DNA of 64,000 nucleotides, from the NCBI GenBank assembly GCA_023362775.1, contig JALMGJ010000020.1:3968001-4032000 (forward strand), given 5' to 3'. Numbering within the stretch: position 1 is the stretch's first letter; each line of letters begins with the position of its first letter. Under the pieces are notes generated by a model. That model was not told the DNA's origin and made no database searches. It saw only the letters and a list, made by a program, of their open reading frames with translations. The position numbers and the translations under genes were made by a program. Shown here one piece after another: positions 21,526-32,600 of this stretch. The stretch comes from Charina bottae. Taxonomy: Eukaryota > Chordata > Lepidosauria > Squamata > Charinaidae.

Positions 21526-23475
21526 ATGTCAACTGGATTTCTATTTTCTCAGTGGAAACGTTTCGCTCCTTATCCAAGGAGCTTCTTCAGTCTGAGCAAA
21601 GTTAGTAAGGGAATCCTAAATATGTTTCTAGGTAGCTGTGTGACCTTACACACTCTGTCCAGTGCTCAACCTCCTCCCCCCAACCTTACCGTCCAAGAGA
21701 GGAGAGCCCTGACAGCCCTCAGCAAAGATGAAACCATCACCATTTTACCTGCTGACAAAGGAAGATGTACAGTGGTTCTAAACACTGCAGACTACCACAA
21801 TAAAATTACCTCACTTTTGGAGGATCACCATACATATGAAAAACTGAAAAGAGACCCCACCAACAATTACAAGAAAAAGGTAACAGACAGTTTGAAACAA
21901 TTGGAACATGATGGCTCCATCGATAGGATTACCTACCACCGTCTGTATCCTGGAGAAGCCATCCCCTGCATCTACGGACTTCCTAAGATCCACAAGGAAG
22001 GAACACCCCTCCGACCCATAGTCAGCAGCATTAATTCGGTAACATACAACATTGCCAAACACCTCTCTACCATACTAGCACCTCTAGTTGGACACTCTGA
22101 ACACCACATCCATAATTTGGAAGAATTTGTTTCCAAAGCAAAGATCCTGAAACTGGATACAGATGAAACTATGGTCTCCTTTGATGTGTCCTCCCTTTTC
22201 ACCAGCATCCCCACCACTCATGCTCTATCCGCTGTCAGGAAGAGACTAGAAGAGGACAGCACCCTTGAAAGGAGAAACCAACTCAACCCAAACCAGATCT
22301 GCCATCTTCTGGACCTGTGTCTTAACACCACTTATTTCACATACAGAGGTGACTTTTACAGACAAAAACACGGCTGTGCCATGGGTTCTCCTGTGTCACC
22401 CATTGTGGCCAATTTATACATGGAAGAAGTGGAGAAGAAAGCACTCAACACATTCCAGGGAACGGTGCCCACCCACTGGTTTAGGTATGTGGATGACACC
22501 TGGGTCAAAATCAAGGACCAGGAAGTACAGGCCTTCACGGACCATATAAACACTATAGATGCCAACATTAGCTTCACCAGAGAAGACACCAAGGACAACA
22601 GACTGGCATTCCTAGACTGTGAAGTCCTCATTGGGACCGGGGGCAAGCTAGAAATAGGGATCTACAGGAAACCCACAGACACAGATCAATATCTGATGTT
22701 TGACTCCCACCATCCACTGCAGCACAAACTAGGAGTCATCAGGACATTGTCACACAGAGCAGAAACCATCCCCACCTCCATGGATTCCAAAAAGAATGAA
22801 AAGCAGCACCTGAGAACAGCTCTGAAGGCCTGTGGATATCCAAATTGGGCCTTCACCAAATCTAAATCTACCAGACCTAAAACAGCGACAGATAGGGCTG
22901 AGACTCAGAGTAAACGAAAGAACCTGGTCATTCCCTACATGGCTGGCGTGTCTGAAAAGATAAAACGGATATTTGGCAAATACCACATACCTGTATATTT
23001 CAAACCCACCAACACACTGAGACAGAGGCTTGTACACCCCAAAGATCAAACTCCAAAACACAAGAAAAGCAATGTAGTTTATGCAACCCAGTGCAGTGAG
23101 GAGTGCTCTGAACTCTACATTGGAGAAACCAAACCACCTTTGTACAGGAGGATGGCCCAACACAGGAGAAGTAACACCACAGGACCAGAGTCAGCAGTTT
23201 ATCTTCATCTAAAGGAAAAAGGACACTCATTTGAGGACATTAATGTTCACATTTTAGACAGAGAAGATAGGTGGTTTGAGAGAGGGGTCAAGGAATCCAT
23301 TTATGCCAACTTGGAAAATCCTTCCTTGAATAGAGGTGGGGGGCTCAGGCATAATCTTTCCCCCATCTTCCTCCCTGCTTTGTCTTCTGTGCCTAGGAAG
23401 ATTAAGACCATTTCACAAGCTCAACAGCAGCATGGTGATCTTAACGATCATCCTTTAGATGATAAAAGGACTTAA
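21526..23475 (+). CDS. Penelope-like reverse transcriptase with GIY-YIG endonuclease
   Basis: A 649-residue open frame. Residues 1 to about 47 translate the antisense left terminus and are probably not native. Family features follow: PADKGR with the DKG motif (77-79), IYGLPKIHK (149-157), the RT catalytic SFD (218-220), GCAMGSPVSP (283-292) and YVDDT (321-325), then AFLDCEV (361-367). A basic linker (450-466) leads to a C-terminal GIY-YIG domain: VVYATQC (517-523), LYIGET (530-535), an RRMAQHR helix (541-547) and the catalytic glutamate in KESIYANLE (E590). Full PLE proteins have a longer N-terminal part, so I infer 5' truncation. Known role: RT related to telomerase plus nuclease for integration. 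No stop interrupts RT or EN, so the copy is young. Confidence 0.92.
   Translation: MSTGFLFSQWKRFAPYPRSFFSLSKVSKGILNMFLGSCVTLHTLSSAQPPPPNLTVQERRALTALSKDETITILPADKGRCTVVLNTADYHNKITSLLEDHHTYEKLKRDPTNNYKKKVTDSLKQLEHDGSIDRITYHRLYPGEAIPCIYGLPKIHKEGTPLRPIVSSINSVTYNIAKHLSTILAPLVGHSEHHIHNLEEFVSKAKILKLDTDETMVSFDVSSLFTSIPTTHALSAVRKRLEEDSTLERRNQLNPNQICHLLDLCLNTTYFTYRGDFYRQKHGCAMGSPVSPIVANLYMEEVEKKALNTFQGTVPTHWFRYVDDTWVKIKDQEVQAFTDHINTIDANISFTREDTKDNRLAFLDCEVLIGTGGKLEIGIYRKPTDTDQYLMFDSHHPLQHKLGVIRTLSHRAETIPTSMDSKKNEKQHLRTALKACGYPNWAFTKSKSTRPKTATDRAETQSKRKNLVIPYMAGVSEKIKRIFGKYHIPVYFKPTNTLRQRLVHPKDQTPKHKKSNVVYATQCSEECSELYIGETKPPLYRRMAQHRRSNTTGPESAVYLHLKEKGHSFEDINVHILDREDRWFERGVKESIYANLENPSLNRGGGLRHNLSPIFLPALSSVPRKIKTISQAQQQHGDLNDHPLDDKRT
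21548..21596 (-). ncRNA. Hammerhead-like motif in PLE left terminus
   Basis: On the minus strand: CTCAG, then CTGAAGA, a spacer A, stem GCTCCTT/AAGGAGC closed by a short loop, GAAACGTTTCC, and ACTGAG. The order is stem I, core, stem II, GAAA, a palindromic ACGT minimal stem III, stem I. Hammerheads with very short stem III are known in PLEs; the extra A and the N7 change make this a candidate only. Confidence 0.5.
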
Positions 23476-23565
23476 AATAACATCTCAATATAACCATGAC
23501 CTAGCCCCAGGTGTAAGGTCACACAGCTACCTAGAAACATATTTAGGATTCCCTTACTAACTTTG

Positions 23566-23614
23566 CTCAGACTGAAGAAACTCCTTAGATAAGGAACGAA
23601 ACGTTTCCACTGAG
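23566..23614 (+). ncRNA. Hammerhead-like motif in PLE right terminus (sense copy)
   Basis: The same motif in sense orientation downstream of the RT ORF, with CTCAG/CTGAG outer arms, CTGAAGA and GAAACGTTTCC. Stem II is CTCCTT/AAGGAA, carrying a mismatch absent from the other arm, so this arm may be inactive. Confidence 0.42.
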
Positions 23615-23690
23615 AAAATAGAAATCCAGTTGACATGATTCAAGCTACAGACAATTCCACCTGGATGTCTGAGAACCTTCATAGACATAA

Positions 23691-24285
23691 TGACAGATTT
23701 TATTTTCTTGGGCTCCAAGATCACCGCAGATGGTGACTGCAGCCATGAAATTAAAAGACGCTTGCTCCTTGGGAGGAAAGCTATGGCAAACCTAGACAGC
23801 ATATTAAAAAGCAGAGACATCACCTTGCCGACAAAGGTCCGTATAGTTAAAGCTATGGTTTTCCCAGTAGTAATGTATGGCTGTGAGATTTGGACTATAA
23901 GGAAGGCTGAGCGCCGAAGAATTTATGCTTTCGAACTGTGGTGCTGGAGAAGACTCTTGAGAGTCCCTTGGACTGCAAGGAGGTCAAATCAGTCAATCCT
24001 AAAGGAAATCAACCCTGACTGCTCATTGGAAGGACAGATGCTGAAGCTGAAGCTCAAATACTCTGGCCACCTAATGTGAAGAGAGGACTCACTGGAAAAG
24101 ACCCTGATGCTGGGAAAGACTGAAGGCAAAAGGAGAAGGGGACGGCAGAGGATGAGATGGTTAGATAGCATCACCGATGTAATGAACATGAACTTCAGCA
24201 AACTCCGGGAGACAGTGGAGGACAGGAAGGCCTGGCGTGCTATGGTCCATGAGATCACGAAGAGTCGGACACGACTAAACGACTG
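23691..24285 (+). pseudogene. BovB polyprotein, C-terminal part after the PLE
   Basis: Resumes exactly where the RT reading stopped: FIFLGSKITADGDCSHEIKR-like, then FPVVMYGCEIWT, ELWCWRRLLRVPWTARR, SLEGQMLKLKLKY. A TGA replaces an expected arginine near 24077 (in HLM-RREDS). The reading then continues as RGRQRMRWLDSIT-like sequence and ends near RTRLND at about 24285, just before the AAC-rich tail. Confidence 0.9.
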
Positions 24286-24309
24286 AACAACAACAAATAC
24301 ACATATAAT

Positions 24310-24795
24310 ATGCTTGGTATAATTTATGAAAATATTAATGTCATCCTTTATCCTTTAAGGTAGTATATTATCTTTTTTAGCTTCCCATATTATATAGAAG
24401 CTGAAAATCATTGAAGGATACCATCCTAGGGAAATCTGCCTAAATGTTCCAAAGTCAAGGCAACTGAACATCATCAGCTTACTGGAGATAACGCATCACG
24501 TTCCGATGGTTGACCTCACTCATCAGTCTCACACAAATATTAGAAAGGGAGGAAAGTGGGGAGCCCGGAGGCACTTCACAAAGCAGGGACCTAGGACTTA
24601 ACTGCTCTCCTCTCACCAACACTGCCTGGAACTGGCCCTGGAGGGAGTGCCCCCCACTGCCAGACCCTGAAGCTGGTAGAGAAGGACATTTCATAATTTG
24701 GTCTGAATCCTGATTGGAAAGGATCCAGTTAATCTGCTTCCCTCAGAGTCCTTTGAAACTGAAGACTGACCACCTTATTAACAACCTCCAAATTA
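24310..24795. other. Non-coding DNA
   Basis: No gene or element boundary recognised between BovB and the next MITE. Confidence 0.4.
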
Positions 24796-25205
24796 CAGGT
24801 AGTCCTCGCTTAACGACCATTCATTCAGCGACTGTTTGAAGTTACGAACACCCTGAAAAAAGTGACTTCTGACCGGTGCCCGAAGTTACGGCCATTGCAG
24901 GGCCTCTGCAGTCACATGATCAAAACTCAGGCGCTTGGCAGCCTGCCCACACTTAGGACCGCAGGGGCGCTGCAACTCCCCCCCACCCGCCTATCTCCCG
25001 CCATCTATGCCTTTTTGGCTCCCTGCCGCCCTGCACTCCGATGCCCCAGCTGACCTTGCCGCCTTCTTGCTCCCGCTGCTGACGAGGCGTGCCCGCCTGG
25101 CTACTGGGTGGGGCTGAGGCAGCTCCACGTTCCCAAAAGGAAAAAAAAGCCCAAAGCAGCCTTTTTGCAAAGAGCTGCTGGGCGGGGCTGAGCTAGCTTT
25201 GTAAA
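24796..25205. mobile_element. Mariner/Tigger-like MITE, partial
   Basis: Begins after TA with CAGGTAGTCCTCGCTTAACG, continuing into GAAGTTACGAACACCCTGAA and GTCACATGATCAAAACTCAG. This is a widely repeated squamate DNA-transposon pattern, with a related end at 42564. The expected mirrored right end (GAGGACTACCTG) is not seen, so the copy is truncated or rearranged. The GC-rich part to 25205 is of uncertain membership. Confidence 0.55.
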
Positions 25206-26659
25206 ACATGAAAAATGATTCTGAGTATTTATTTATTTATTTTCTATCCTGCCTCTATTATGATTACTTAGAACTAGGTCCCACTGCTTCTAAGTGATGC
25301 TCTAAAATCCAAAGCAATCCAATGACCTGCAGTCTAAAACTTGAACTTGAATAAGTTTTCTTTTCTGTTGCTGCTGTGGTTAAACGAGGCTGAACACGCT
25401 TAGGGTGAGGGCCCAGCGTGGGTTTTCACTCCCTACTCGTATCCATTGTGACTTGAAACAAAGATCCATTATTTTCCAATAGCTAAAAAGCAAACTAAAC
25501 CAAAAAGAAAAGAAATAAAATGCTAAAAGCTTAAGTGAATAAAAGTTTGGAACATTTCAGAATGATCAGAGTAGCATCTGAACACTTCTCGTAAGCTGAA
25601 AATAACTGTTTCAAAATTGAAACAGAGTGTTTTGAATTCAAATCAGGATGTTTTGAGCACAAAACATTTCGTATTAAAAGCATTTTGCACATTAGTAGAA
25701 AGTATAGGTTCTCTGAAGCAGATTATAATGCTTGAGCACATTCCTATGGGTACATGCAAAAAGCTGTTAATGCCAGGATGTTAAATTTGACCCAGCTTGA
25801 GATAATCTGCTCAAATACCCACTAACATCCTAGTGACCCCTTTCTATGTTAGCTGCAGTTTTTAAAACATTTAAGGCAGCCCAAAGTAGAGATAAATACA
25901 CTAGTATAATCCTGAAGATAAAGAATAATGCATTTTTAGACTACACATTTTATTTATTTATTTATGAAGTCTATCTGCTGCCTGAAACTGGGAGGACTCT
26001 AGGCCACTAACAGAATTGTCTTTCAGAGGGAATGCAATCCACCAAGGACAATATGTAGAGTCAGATAAGCAAGTGTTATGATTCATCTAGAGTAAGATTA
26101 AACTTGGTTCACCTTCCCTCCAAACATGAGCTATACAGATAATTGATTTAGCACACCCATAGCCTTGCTACACCAGAAGCCAGAAATGATAGGGAGAATG
26201 GCATACTGAAGAAGTTTAACTGATACTGTTAAATTATCTCACCTAGCATTCAAGTAAAAGCACAACAGAGAAGCTATTGGAGCATCCTATATGCTCGAGT
26301 CTTGAGCAGAACAGCACTCTTCCTTTTTCTGAGAACGATTCTCTGAACACAGTTCAGATGATGAAATATAGTGCTTCTAGCCCCTGACAAAAGTAGATGA
26401 TTTTAAAAGGTCCCATTCTTAACAGAACTACCAAGAAGTCCAGGAGAATCAGTCTGATGCACTACCCCTAACAACTTTTCCAAACCACTGTTAGAACCTA
26501 GACCGCAAATGCCAGAGGAGGCTATGAGGCAAGGGGACCCAAAGTGCCTTCCTGAAAGAAATCAAGTTTGGTCTTCATTTCAACGAGGCATCTTATCTTC
26601 ATGGCTTGAAGTGCTGCATTGACATGAATCAGTCGACTAACTAGATTAACTAACTAACA
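25206..26659. other. Intronic-type DNA with two short LINE tails
   Basis: 25222..25262 and 25946..26012 are minus-strand L2-like tails: (TTTA)n followed on the second by CTGCCTGAAACTGGGAGGACTC-like sequence. No coding sequence otherwise recognised. Confidence 0.45.
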
Positions 26660-27931
26660 AAGTCAACCCATTAGATTGGTCCGCCCCCGGCGACTGATGG
26701 ACCCGGCAGGGTCCCAGAGGGAGCTGGGGGTTATACCTGAGGATCTGTTGCACAGTCCAGTGGAGGCCCTGGCCGCAGCCTGGAATAGGGAGGCGGCTGA
26801 GGCCTTGGACAGGATCGCGCCCATGCGACCTCTCATGCCCCGTTCAACCTGACACTCCCCGTGGTTCACGGAGGAGCTGAGGGTTTTGAAGAGGGGTAAG
26901 AGACATCTAGAGTGCCTCTGGAGGAAGACAAAGACCAAATCCGACTGAACACAGGGTAGAGCCACTGTTAAGGCCTACTTTGTGGTGGTAAGAGCGGCGA
27001 AACGTCAATATTTCTCCTCTCTTATTGTGTCTGCAGAATGCCGCCCGACGGCCCTGTTTAAGAACACCCGATCCCTTTTGGGGAAGGTGGGCCCAGTGAC
27101 CCACCTACAGGGCCATGTGGAGGAGTTTTGTGAGCATCTGCAGGATAAAATCACTCAGATTTGTTCCGAGCTGGACTCCAAGCGTGAAGGATAGTCTGGG
27201 GAGATGCCGAGTTTGATCCTGTTGGACCCGAGGAAGAGGACAGGATCCTCTGAACTGTAAATGCCACCACCTGTCATCTAGATCCATGCCCCTCCTAGCT
27301 GGTGATGGCAGCCTGGGAGGTGACATGTGGTTGGGTCCAGGTGATGGTCAATACATCCTTGAGAGAGGGAGTGTTTCCAGCTGCCTTTAAGGAGGTGCTG
27401 GTAAACCCCCTCCTCAAGAAGCCATCGCTGGACCCTACTGTGCTGGACAATTTTTGTCCAGTCTCCCACCTCCCCTTTTTGGGGAAGGTGGTTGAGAAGG
27501 TGGTGGCGTTGCAACTCCAGAGGATTCTGGATGAAACGGATTATCTAGTCCCCTTCCAGTCAGGGTTCAGGCCTGGATATGGGACAGAAACTGCATTGGT
27601 AGCACTTATGGATGATCTCTGGCGGGAGCGGGATGGGGGCAGTGCACCCATCCTGGCTCTTCTTGACCTCTCAGCGGCCTTCGATACCATCAACCATGGT
27701 ATCCTTTTGGGGCAACTCAGGGAGTTGGGGGTGGGTGGCGTGGCTTTGCACTGGTTTACCTCCTTCCTCCGGGGCCGGTCACAATTGGTGGTGGTAGGGA
27801 GTGAGAGATCCGACCCTTGACCCCTCCTCTGTGGGGTGCCGCAGGGTTCGGTCCTCTCTCCTCTCCTATTCAACATCTACATGAAACCACTGGGTGAGAT
27901 CTGACACCACAGGATGAGGTATCATCAGTAT

Positions 27932-27996
27932 TTATTTATTTATTATTAAATTTCTATGACCGCCCATCTCCCCCTCAAGGAGGGACTCTGGGTGGT
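27932..27996 (-). mobile_element. Short L2-like 3' tail inserted within the L2-like LINE
   Basis: 65 bp flanked by TCAGTAT (27925-27931 and 27997-28003), between the ...RYHQ and YADD codons. On the minus strand it reads CCACCCAGAGTCCCTCC then GGAGATGGGCGGTCATAGAA and an A/T-rich tail, i.e. the same 3' end as the host LINE (29585..29640). Confidence 0.85.
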
Positions 27997-28625
27997 TCAG
28001 TATGCTGATGATACCCAGTTATACATTTCCATCCCAGGTGAAGTAATGTGGTGATGTGGTGGCTGCCCTCTCTCGGTGCCTGGGAGCTGTGGGGGTCTGG
28101 ATGGGGAACAACAGGCTTCGGCTGAACCCTGGTAAGACAGAGTGGCTGTGGGTTAATGGCTCCTCTGTATCTGGGAAATTGTCTTCTTTAGTTCTGGATG
28201 GGGTTGCACTTCCCCAGACAGACCCGGTGCGGAATCTGGGGGTTCTTCTGGACTCACGACTCCTGCTCAAAGAGCAGGTGGCAGTCGTGGCCAGAAGGGC
28301 CTTTGCGCAACTTCGTGTTGTGCGCCAGTTATGCCCTTTCCTGGATCAAGAAGCCCTCCGAACAGTCACTCATGCCCTGGTCATCTCCCATATAGACTAT
28401 TGCAATGTGCTCTACATGGGGCTACCCTTGAAGAGTATCCAGAAGCTTCAGCTGGTCCAGCATGTGGCTGCGCGGGCAATTCTTGGTGCCCCAAGATCGT
28501 CACGTGACACCATTGCTACGCGAGCTGCACTGGGTGCCAGTTTGCTTCTGGGTCCAATTCAAGGTGTTGGTGATCACCTTTAAAGCCCTACATGGCATGG
28601 GTCTAGGTTACCTGAGGGACCGTCT

Positions 28626-29179
28626 TGTGGGAAAATATAGCAGTCATACCAACAATTCATGTCTTGCTCTATAAGGACATGAAGAGGGTGGAGACTCGCA
28701 GTAACTTCCTGAAGAGAGAACTCTGTGAGATCACTTCCTTCTTCCTGTTCTTCCCTCTCTTTTTCCACCATGCTCTCGAGTTGAAAGGACACGTTGTCTG
28801 AGCTCTCCAAGCCCAGACAGAATGCTAAAGTCTATATATTCTATTTTTGTAACTTAATATGTTTTAAACCTGCCTTGACTCTACTACTGCAACTGCTGTT
28901 TTTGAGACCTAAATAATGTGAGTAAACATTACTTTTATTTCTTCACAAAACTGTGTGATTGTTGTTTTAAGAGGGACAAAAAGGGGTAATGCCAGGATAA
29001 TCCAGTCTGCCTCACAGCATCCTGGATTATTGTTTTCTAGAAGGTTAAACCAACCTTGTCTCAGTTTCCAATTTTTTATGCTGCCGGGGATGATGCTCTG
29101 CTGATCTCACTTACGTGAGAAAGGAAGGATAATATCCAAACAATATATCCTCTCCCAGTATTTAATCTCATCCCCAACA
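28626..29179. mobile_element. Solo LTR inside the L2-like LINE
   Basis: A 554-bp segment starts TGTGGGAAAATATAG and ends CATCCCCAACA, flanked by CGTCT (28621-28625 and 29180-29184). It interrupts the LINE between YLRDRL and the ...MTSTHPTRS continuation. TG...CA ends and a 5-bp TSD indicate an LTR retroelement. No TATA box or poly(A) signal stands out, so orientation is left open. It has no coding region. Confidence 0.82.
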
Positions 29180-29655
29180 CGTCTCATCCCCATGACATCG
29201 ACCCATCCCACCCGGTCATGCAGAGAGGGCATGTTATGGACCCTGTCTGCAAGAGAATTTCATTTGGTGGGGTCCAGGAAGCGGGCCTTCTCTGAAGTAG
29301 CCCCCACCCTCTGGAACACTCTGCCCCCAGAGGTGAGACAGGCCACATCACTCCTGGCCTTCCGGAAGAACCTGAAGACTTGGCTCTGCCGTCTCGCTTA
29401 GGGCGGGAAGGGGAGTAGTTATTCCTGGGGGTGGCTGGTGCCTTAGAGCTCTCCTCACTGATTTAGATCTTTTTTAGCCACTTGGATTTTATATTTATTC
29501 TTACTTTTATATTTATATTTGGAAATAGTGTATTTATATTTTAGATGTTTTTATCCCTACTGTTTTAAAGTGTCTGCTATGGTAAACCACCCAGAGTCCC
29601 CCTTTGCTGGGGGAGATGGGCGGTGGCAAAGTTTGAAAAATAAATAAAATAAATA

Positions 29656-32600
29656 AAACTAAAAAAATGATGCAATATGTTTCCATTTATCACAGATTTC
29701 AAGACATTTTATAACAACAGAGCATTATCATTTATTTTCTTTAATTGAGATTTAGAAATGTTTAAATATTATTTAATATTTGACGGATGTGTGATGTGTA
29801 TTGATAGCTTGCAATCTCTTTTTTCTTATTTCTTTTTGTTCAGTTTTTTATTGCTTTTTCCTGTTGCTTTTATGTTTTCCTTTTGTTTTTGTGTGGTATT
29901 TTTTGGTAAAACATGTTAAAATAAATAGTCATTAAAGAAGACATCAATCAAAGCAACCTTGGATAGGATTACTAGACACCTTTGCCCCTGATTTTTAGGT
30001 ATGACTGTATAGCTGCCAGATATATCAGCAAAGGTCAACACTATATAACATTTTTGGAAATGCTGCAGAACTATCAAATGCTAATCCAATTTATAAGAGA
30101 TGTTGAAGGAACTACCAGTATGATCCTAGGTAGGCCATTCATAACAAAAGATAAAAAGTCCTTATATATATATTCTATATACTATATATATGCTATATAT
30201 ATATAGTAGCTGGAATTTGAGAATTAGGCAGGGGGGTGTTTTTGCTACAGCTTAACTGACTTGCAAAATTTACAAACTGAGAAATCCAAGACCACCATGA
30301 GTATTGACATGTGAATCCAGGATTTAGTGCTAACAGCCCATGAAAAATATTCTATGTCAAATCACAATAAGACAATTTTCAGACAATTTGGTATAGTTTC
30401 CTCAAACTATACAGCAAATAAAAGACTAGTGCCAGCAAGAATTGGAAATGACATATAACATGCACCAACGAATGACCTTCACTTTCCTTTCTTGATCTTT
30501 CCTCTCTCCTGCTTTTCTTTCTCTTTACTTTCCCCAGTCTTCCCTTTGCCTTAAAACGGAACAATAGCAAGCAATCAGTACTAAAATAAAACTGCTAAAG
30601 TGGAGTTATAAGGGAGGAAGTAGGGAGTATGAGGAGAAAATGGGCAATTGTAGGTGAAATATAGAAAGAACCAGCTGTTTTCCAAGTTAAATGTTAACAG
30701 CAACATGTCATATATATCATGGCTGTTTAATATTAGAAAATATTAGAAAGAAAAAATAGCCACAATATGAATGCCTTCATAATTAGTTGAACATTGTAAC
30801 ATAAAGAATTGCAGTATTAGGCTGTGTTCAACAGTGGGATAAACTTGGCTATGGCTTTAATACAAACTGATTCCAAAACCCAAAAATAAACTACATAGTT
30901 CTTGGGAGATTTTTAAAAATCATATTCTGAACAGACGGATTGACATTTCATAGAATCATGAATTAGAAATGGCCATTTAGGCCACTGAGCCCAACCCCAT
31001 GCTCATGGCCTGAATTAAAGCATTTAATGCCTTAAAAGTATTAAATATTCATTGGAGGAAAAATATTGATGTTATTCTAAACAATAGACTTAACATGCAG
31101 CATTGTGCTGCAAGGCTACCAAATAATTTTATAGCCAAAAAAATAAAAATATTAAAAAATCACATTTCTGAAAACTCTCCCATGAAACGTGTGGATTGAA
31201 TATCATGCACTACAATGTTAGTCTACATTAAAATGGTTCATAGCTTTGGGATGTTATCCTAAAGACACCTGCATATGTATAATTGCCTTAGAAACAAACT
31301 ACAGTAGGTTTTCTCGGAATTCATGTTTTTGGAGCTGTCATTGACCCCATACATGTAGCTAAAGCACTGGAATATTGTCACCATAATGGACGGTGCCATT
31401 TACTAGCACTGCTAATTTAAGATCCTTCTTAAGGTGCAGCATTTACAGTATATACAATAGAGATGAGGGGAGCCTGGTGTCTGCTCGCCTCTTCAAATAT
31501 TTTTTTATTTTGTTTTTACCGAACAAGGGCAATGAAATAAAACCACAGGTTAAAAGAAAAGTGAGTTTCTGCAACTGAAGAATATCTATCCTCAAAATCT
31601 ACTCTTTGACAGTATAAGTGGAGAAAAAGGCAGCTGGTGTGAATAGTTTTTTTTTGGGGGGAACAAAAGTAAAGAAACCAGGTGTCCCCCACAGAATCCC
31701 TTTTTTAAATTTATCCTTTGGTCAATTGTATCGCCTATGTTGTCAGTTTCTCTGCTAATGCAATGGCTCAGCCTAAACAATCCTTGATACTGAGGAATAG
31801 GCTAATTTTTCACCACTTGTCTCCCTGCATTCCTTTCAGTGTTTATTAGTAAGATTAAAATGTATTCAGTATAATTTAAGAGAGGAAAGTGCCACTGAAA
31901 TATTAAATGTAAGGTTTTTTTTAAAAAAAATCTGGTTTAATTGGGATTTAACTGAGGAACTAAATAGAGGCCCACTGTAATTAACTCTCTTTTGAAGCCC
32001 CAGCCACTGGTAAAACTATCTGTAGTTACATAATGGGTTATGCAGCAAATTAGGAATCTCTGCATTAGCCTTTAATTTATTAATGTACATACAGACATTC
32101 TGATTGGCTCTCTGGATCCTGTATACCTGGTGTTCTAATAAAATGTATTTTTTAAAATCTAAAAACTATTTTGCAGAACTGACATTAGCTCATTGTTGAA
32201 ATCAATCTGCCATGTTTTGGGAACAAATCACTTTTTTCTGCTTCCTATAAGGAAACTGTGGAGTTTTTTTTCTATTTACAAGATTCTTCAGTAAATCAAG
32301 TAAAGTTGAAAATAGAGGCATGGTCATTTCTCACTATATTGACATTTTTAAAAATCATACATTGCCTAAAATCACAACAATTCTATTCATTAGTTACAGT
32401 TAAGTAAATAAGTTTTAAATCCCAGAGCCAATTATATCCACTTAGCTAGGTTTGGGAACTAATTAACATCAAAGTTCTGATTTTATATGGATTTCAGTTT
32501 CATGCTATAAAATATGGGAAACCTAACATAACTGTAAAAATCCAACTGTAAAAAAATGTTAAGTGTTAAAATATTCTTAGTTTCATGATGACAGTGAAGA

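Larger units (their letters stand above)
21512..23690 (+). mobile_element. Penelope-like element (PLE) with palindromic ends, inside BovB
   Basis: An 11-bp TSD TGACAGATTTT (21501-21511 and 23691-23701) flanks it, and the BovB reading resumes exactly after it. The left end (CTGTAGCTTGAATCATGTCA...) is the reverse complement of sequence near the right end (...TGACATGATTCAAGCTACAG). The right end continues about 40 bp further (to AGAACCTTCATAGACATAA), so the termini are inverted and unequal. Inverted or direct pLTRs are typical of PLEs. Confidence 0.92.
18910..24296 (+). mobile_element. Full-length BovB (RTE) LINE carrying a nested Penelope-like element
   Basis: A 13-bp TSD, ATACACATATAAT (18897-18909 and 24297-24309), bounds the insertion. 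It begins with the leader ...GGATCACTGCCTTGTCGTGG and ends GAGTCGGACACGACTAAACG followed by ACTGAACAACAACAA. Without the nested 2.18-kb PLE the element is about 3.2 kb, full length for BovB. The protein reading is very close to the BovB family as known from ruminants and squamates, and is distinct from the RTE at 3703..6931. Confidence 0.93.
26660..29655 (+). pseudogene. L2-like LINE ORF2, long but broken, with two nested inserts
   Basis: The plus strand reads PWFTEELRVLKRG (about 26865-26900), QYFSSLIVSAECRPTALF (27005-27060), PFLGKVVEKVVALQLQR (27473-27525), FQSGFRPGYGTETALVAL (27555-27608), LLDLSAAFDTINHGILL (27660-27710), CGVPQGSVLSPLLFNIYM (27830-27880), YADDTQLYIS (28000-28030, after an insert), NNRLRLNPGKTEWL (28108-28150), RNLGVLLDSRLLL (28230-28270) and SHIDYCNVLYMGLP (28388-28430). 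The C-terminal RAFSEVAPTLWNTLPPEVR and FRKNLKTWLC stretches (29280-29390) follow a solo LTR. Stops near 26858, 26945, 27818 and 27902 inactivate it. The 3' UTR ends CCACCCAGAGTCCCC...AGATGGGCGGTGG, then (AAATA)n. No endonuclease is visible, so it is probably 5'-truncated. Confidence 0.85.

Noticed and set aside
21526..21670. Native N terminus of the PLE protein
   Set aside because: These codons translate the antisense terminal repeat, so the Met is probably fortuitous and the real N terminus is missing.
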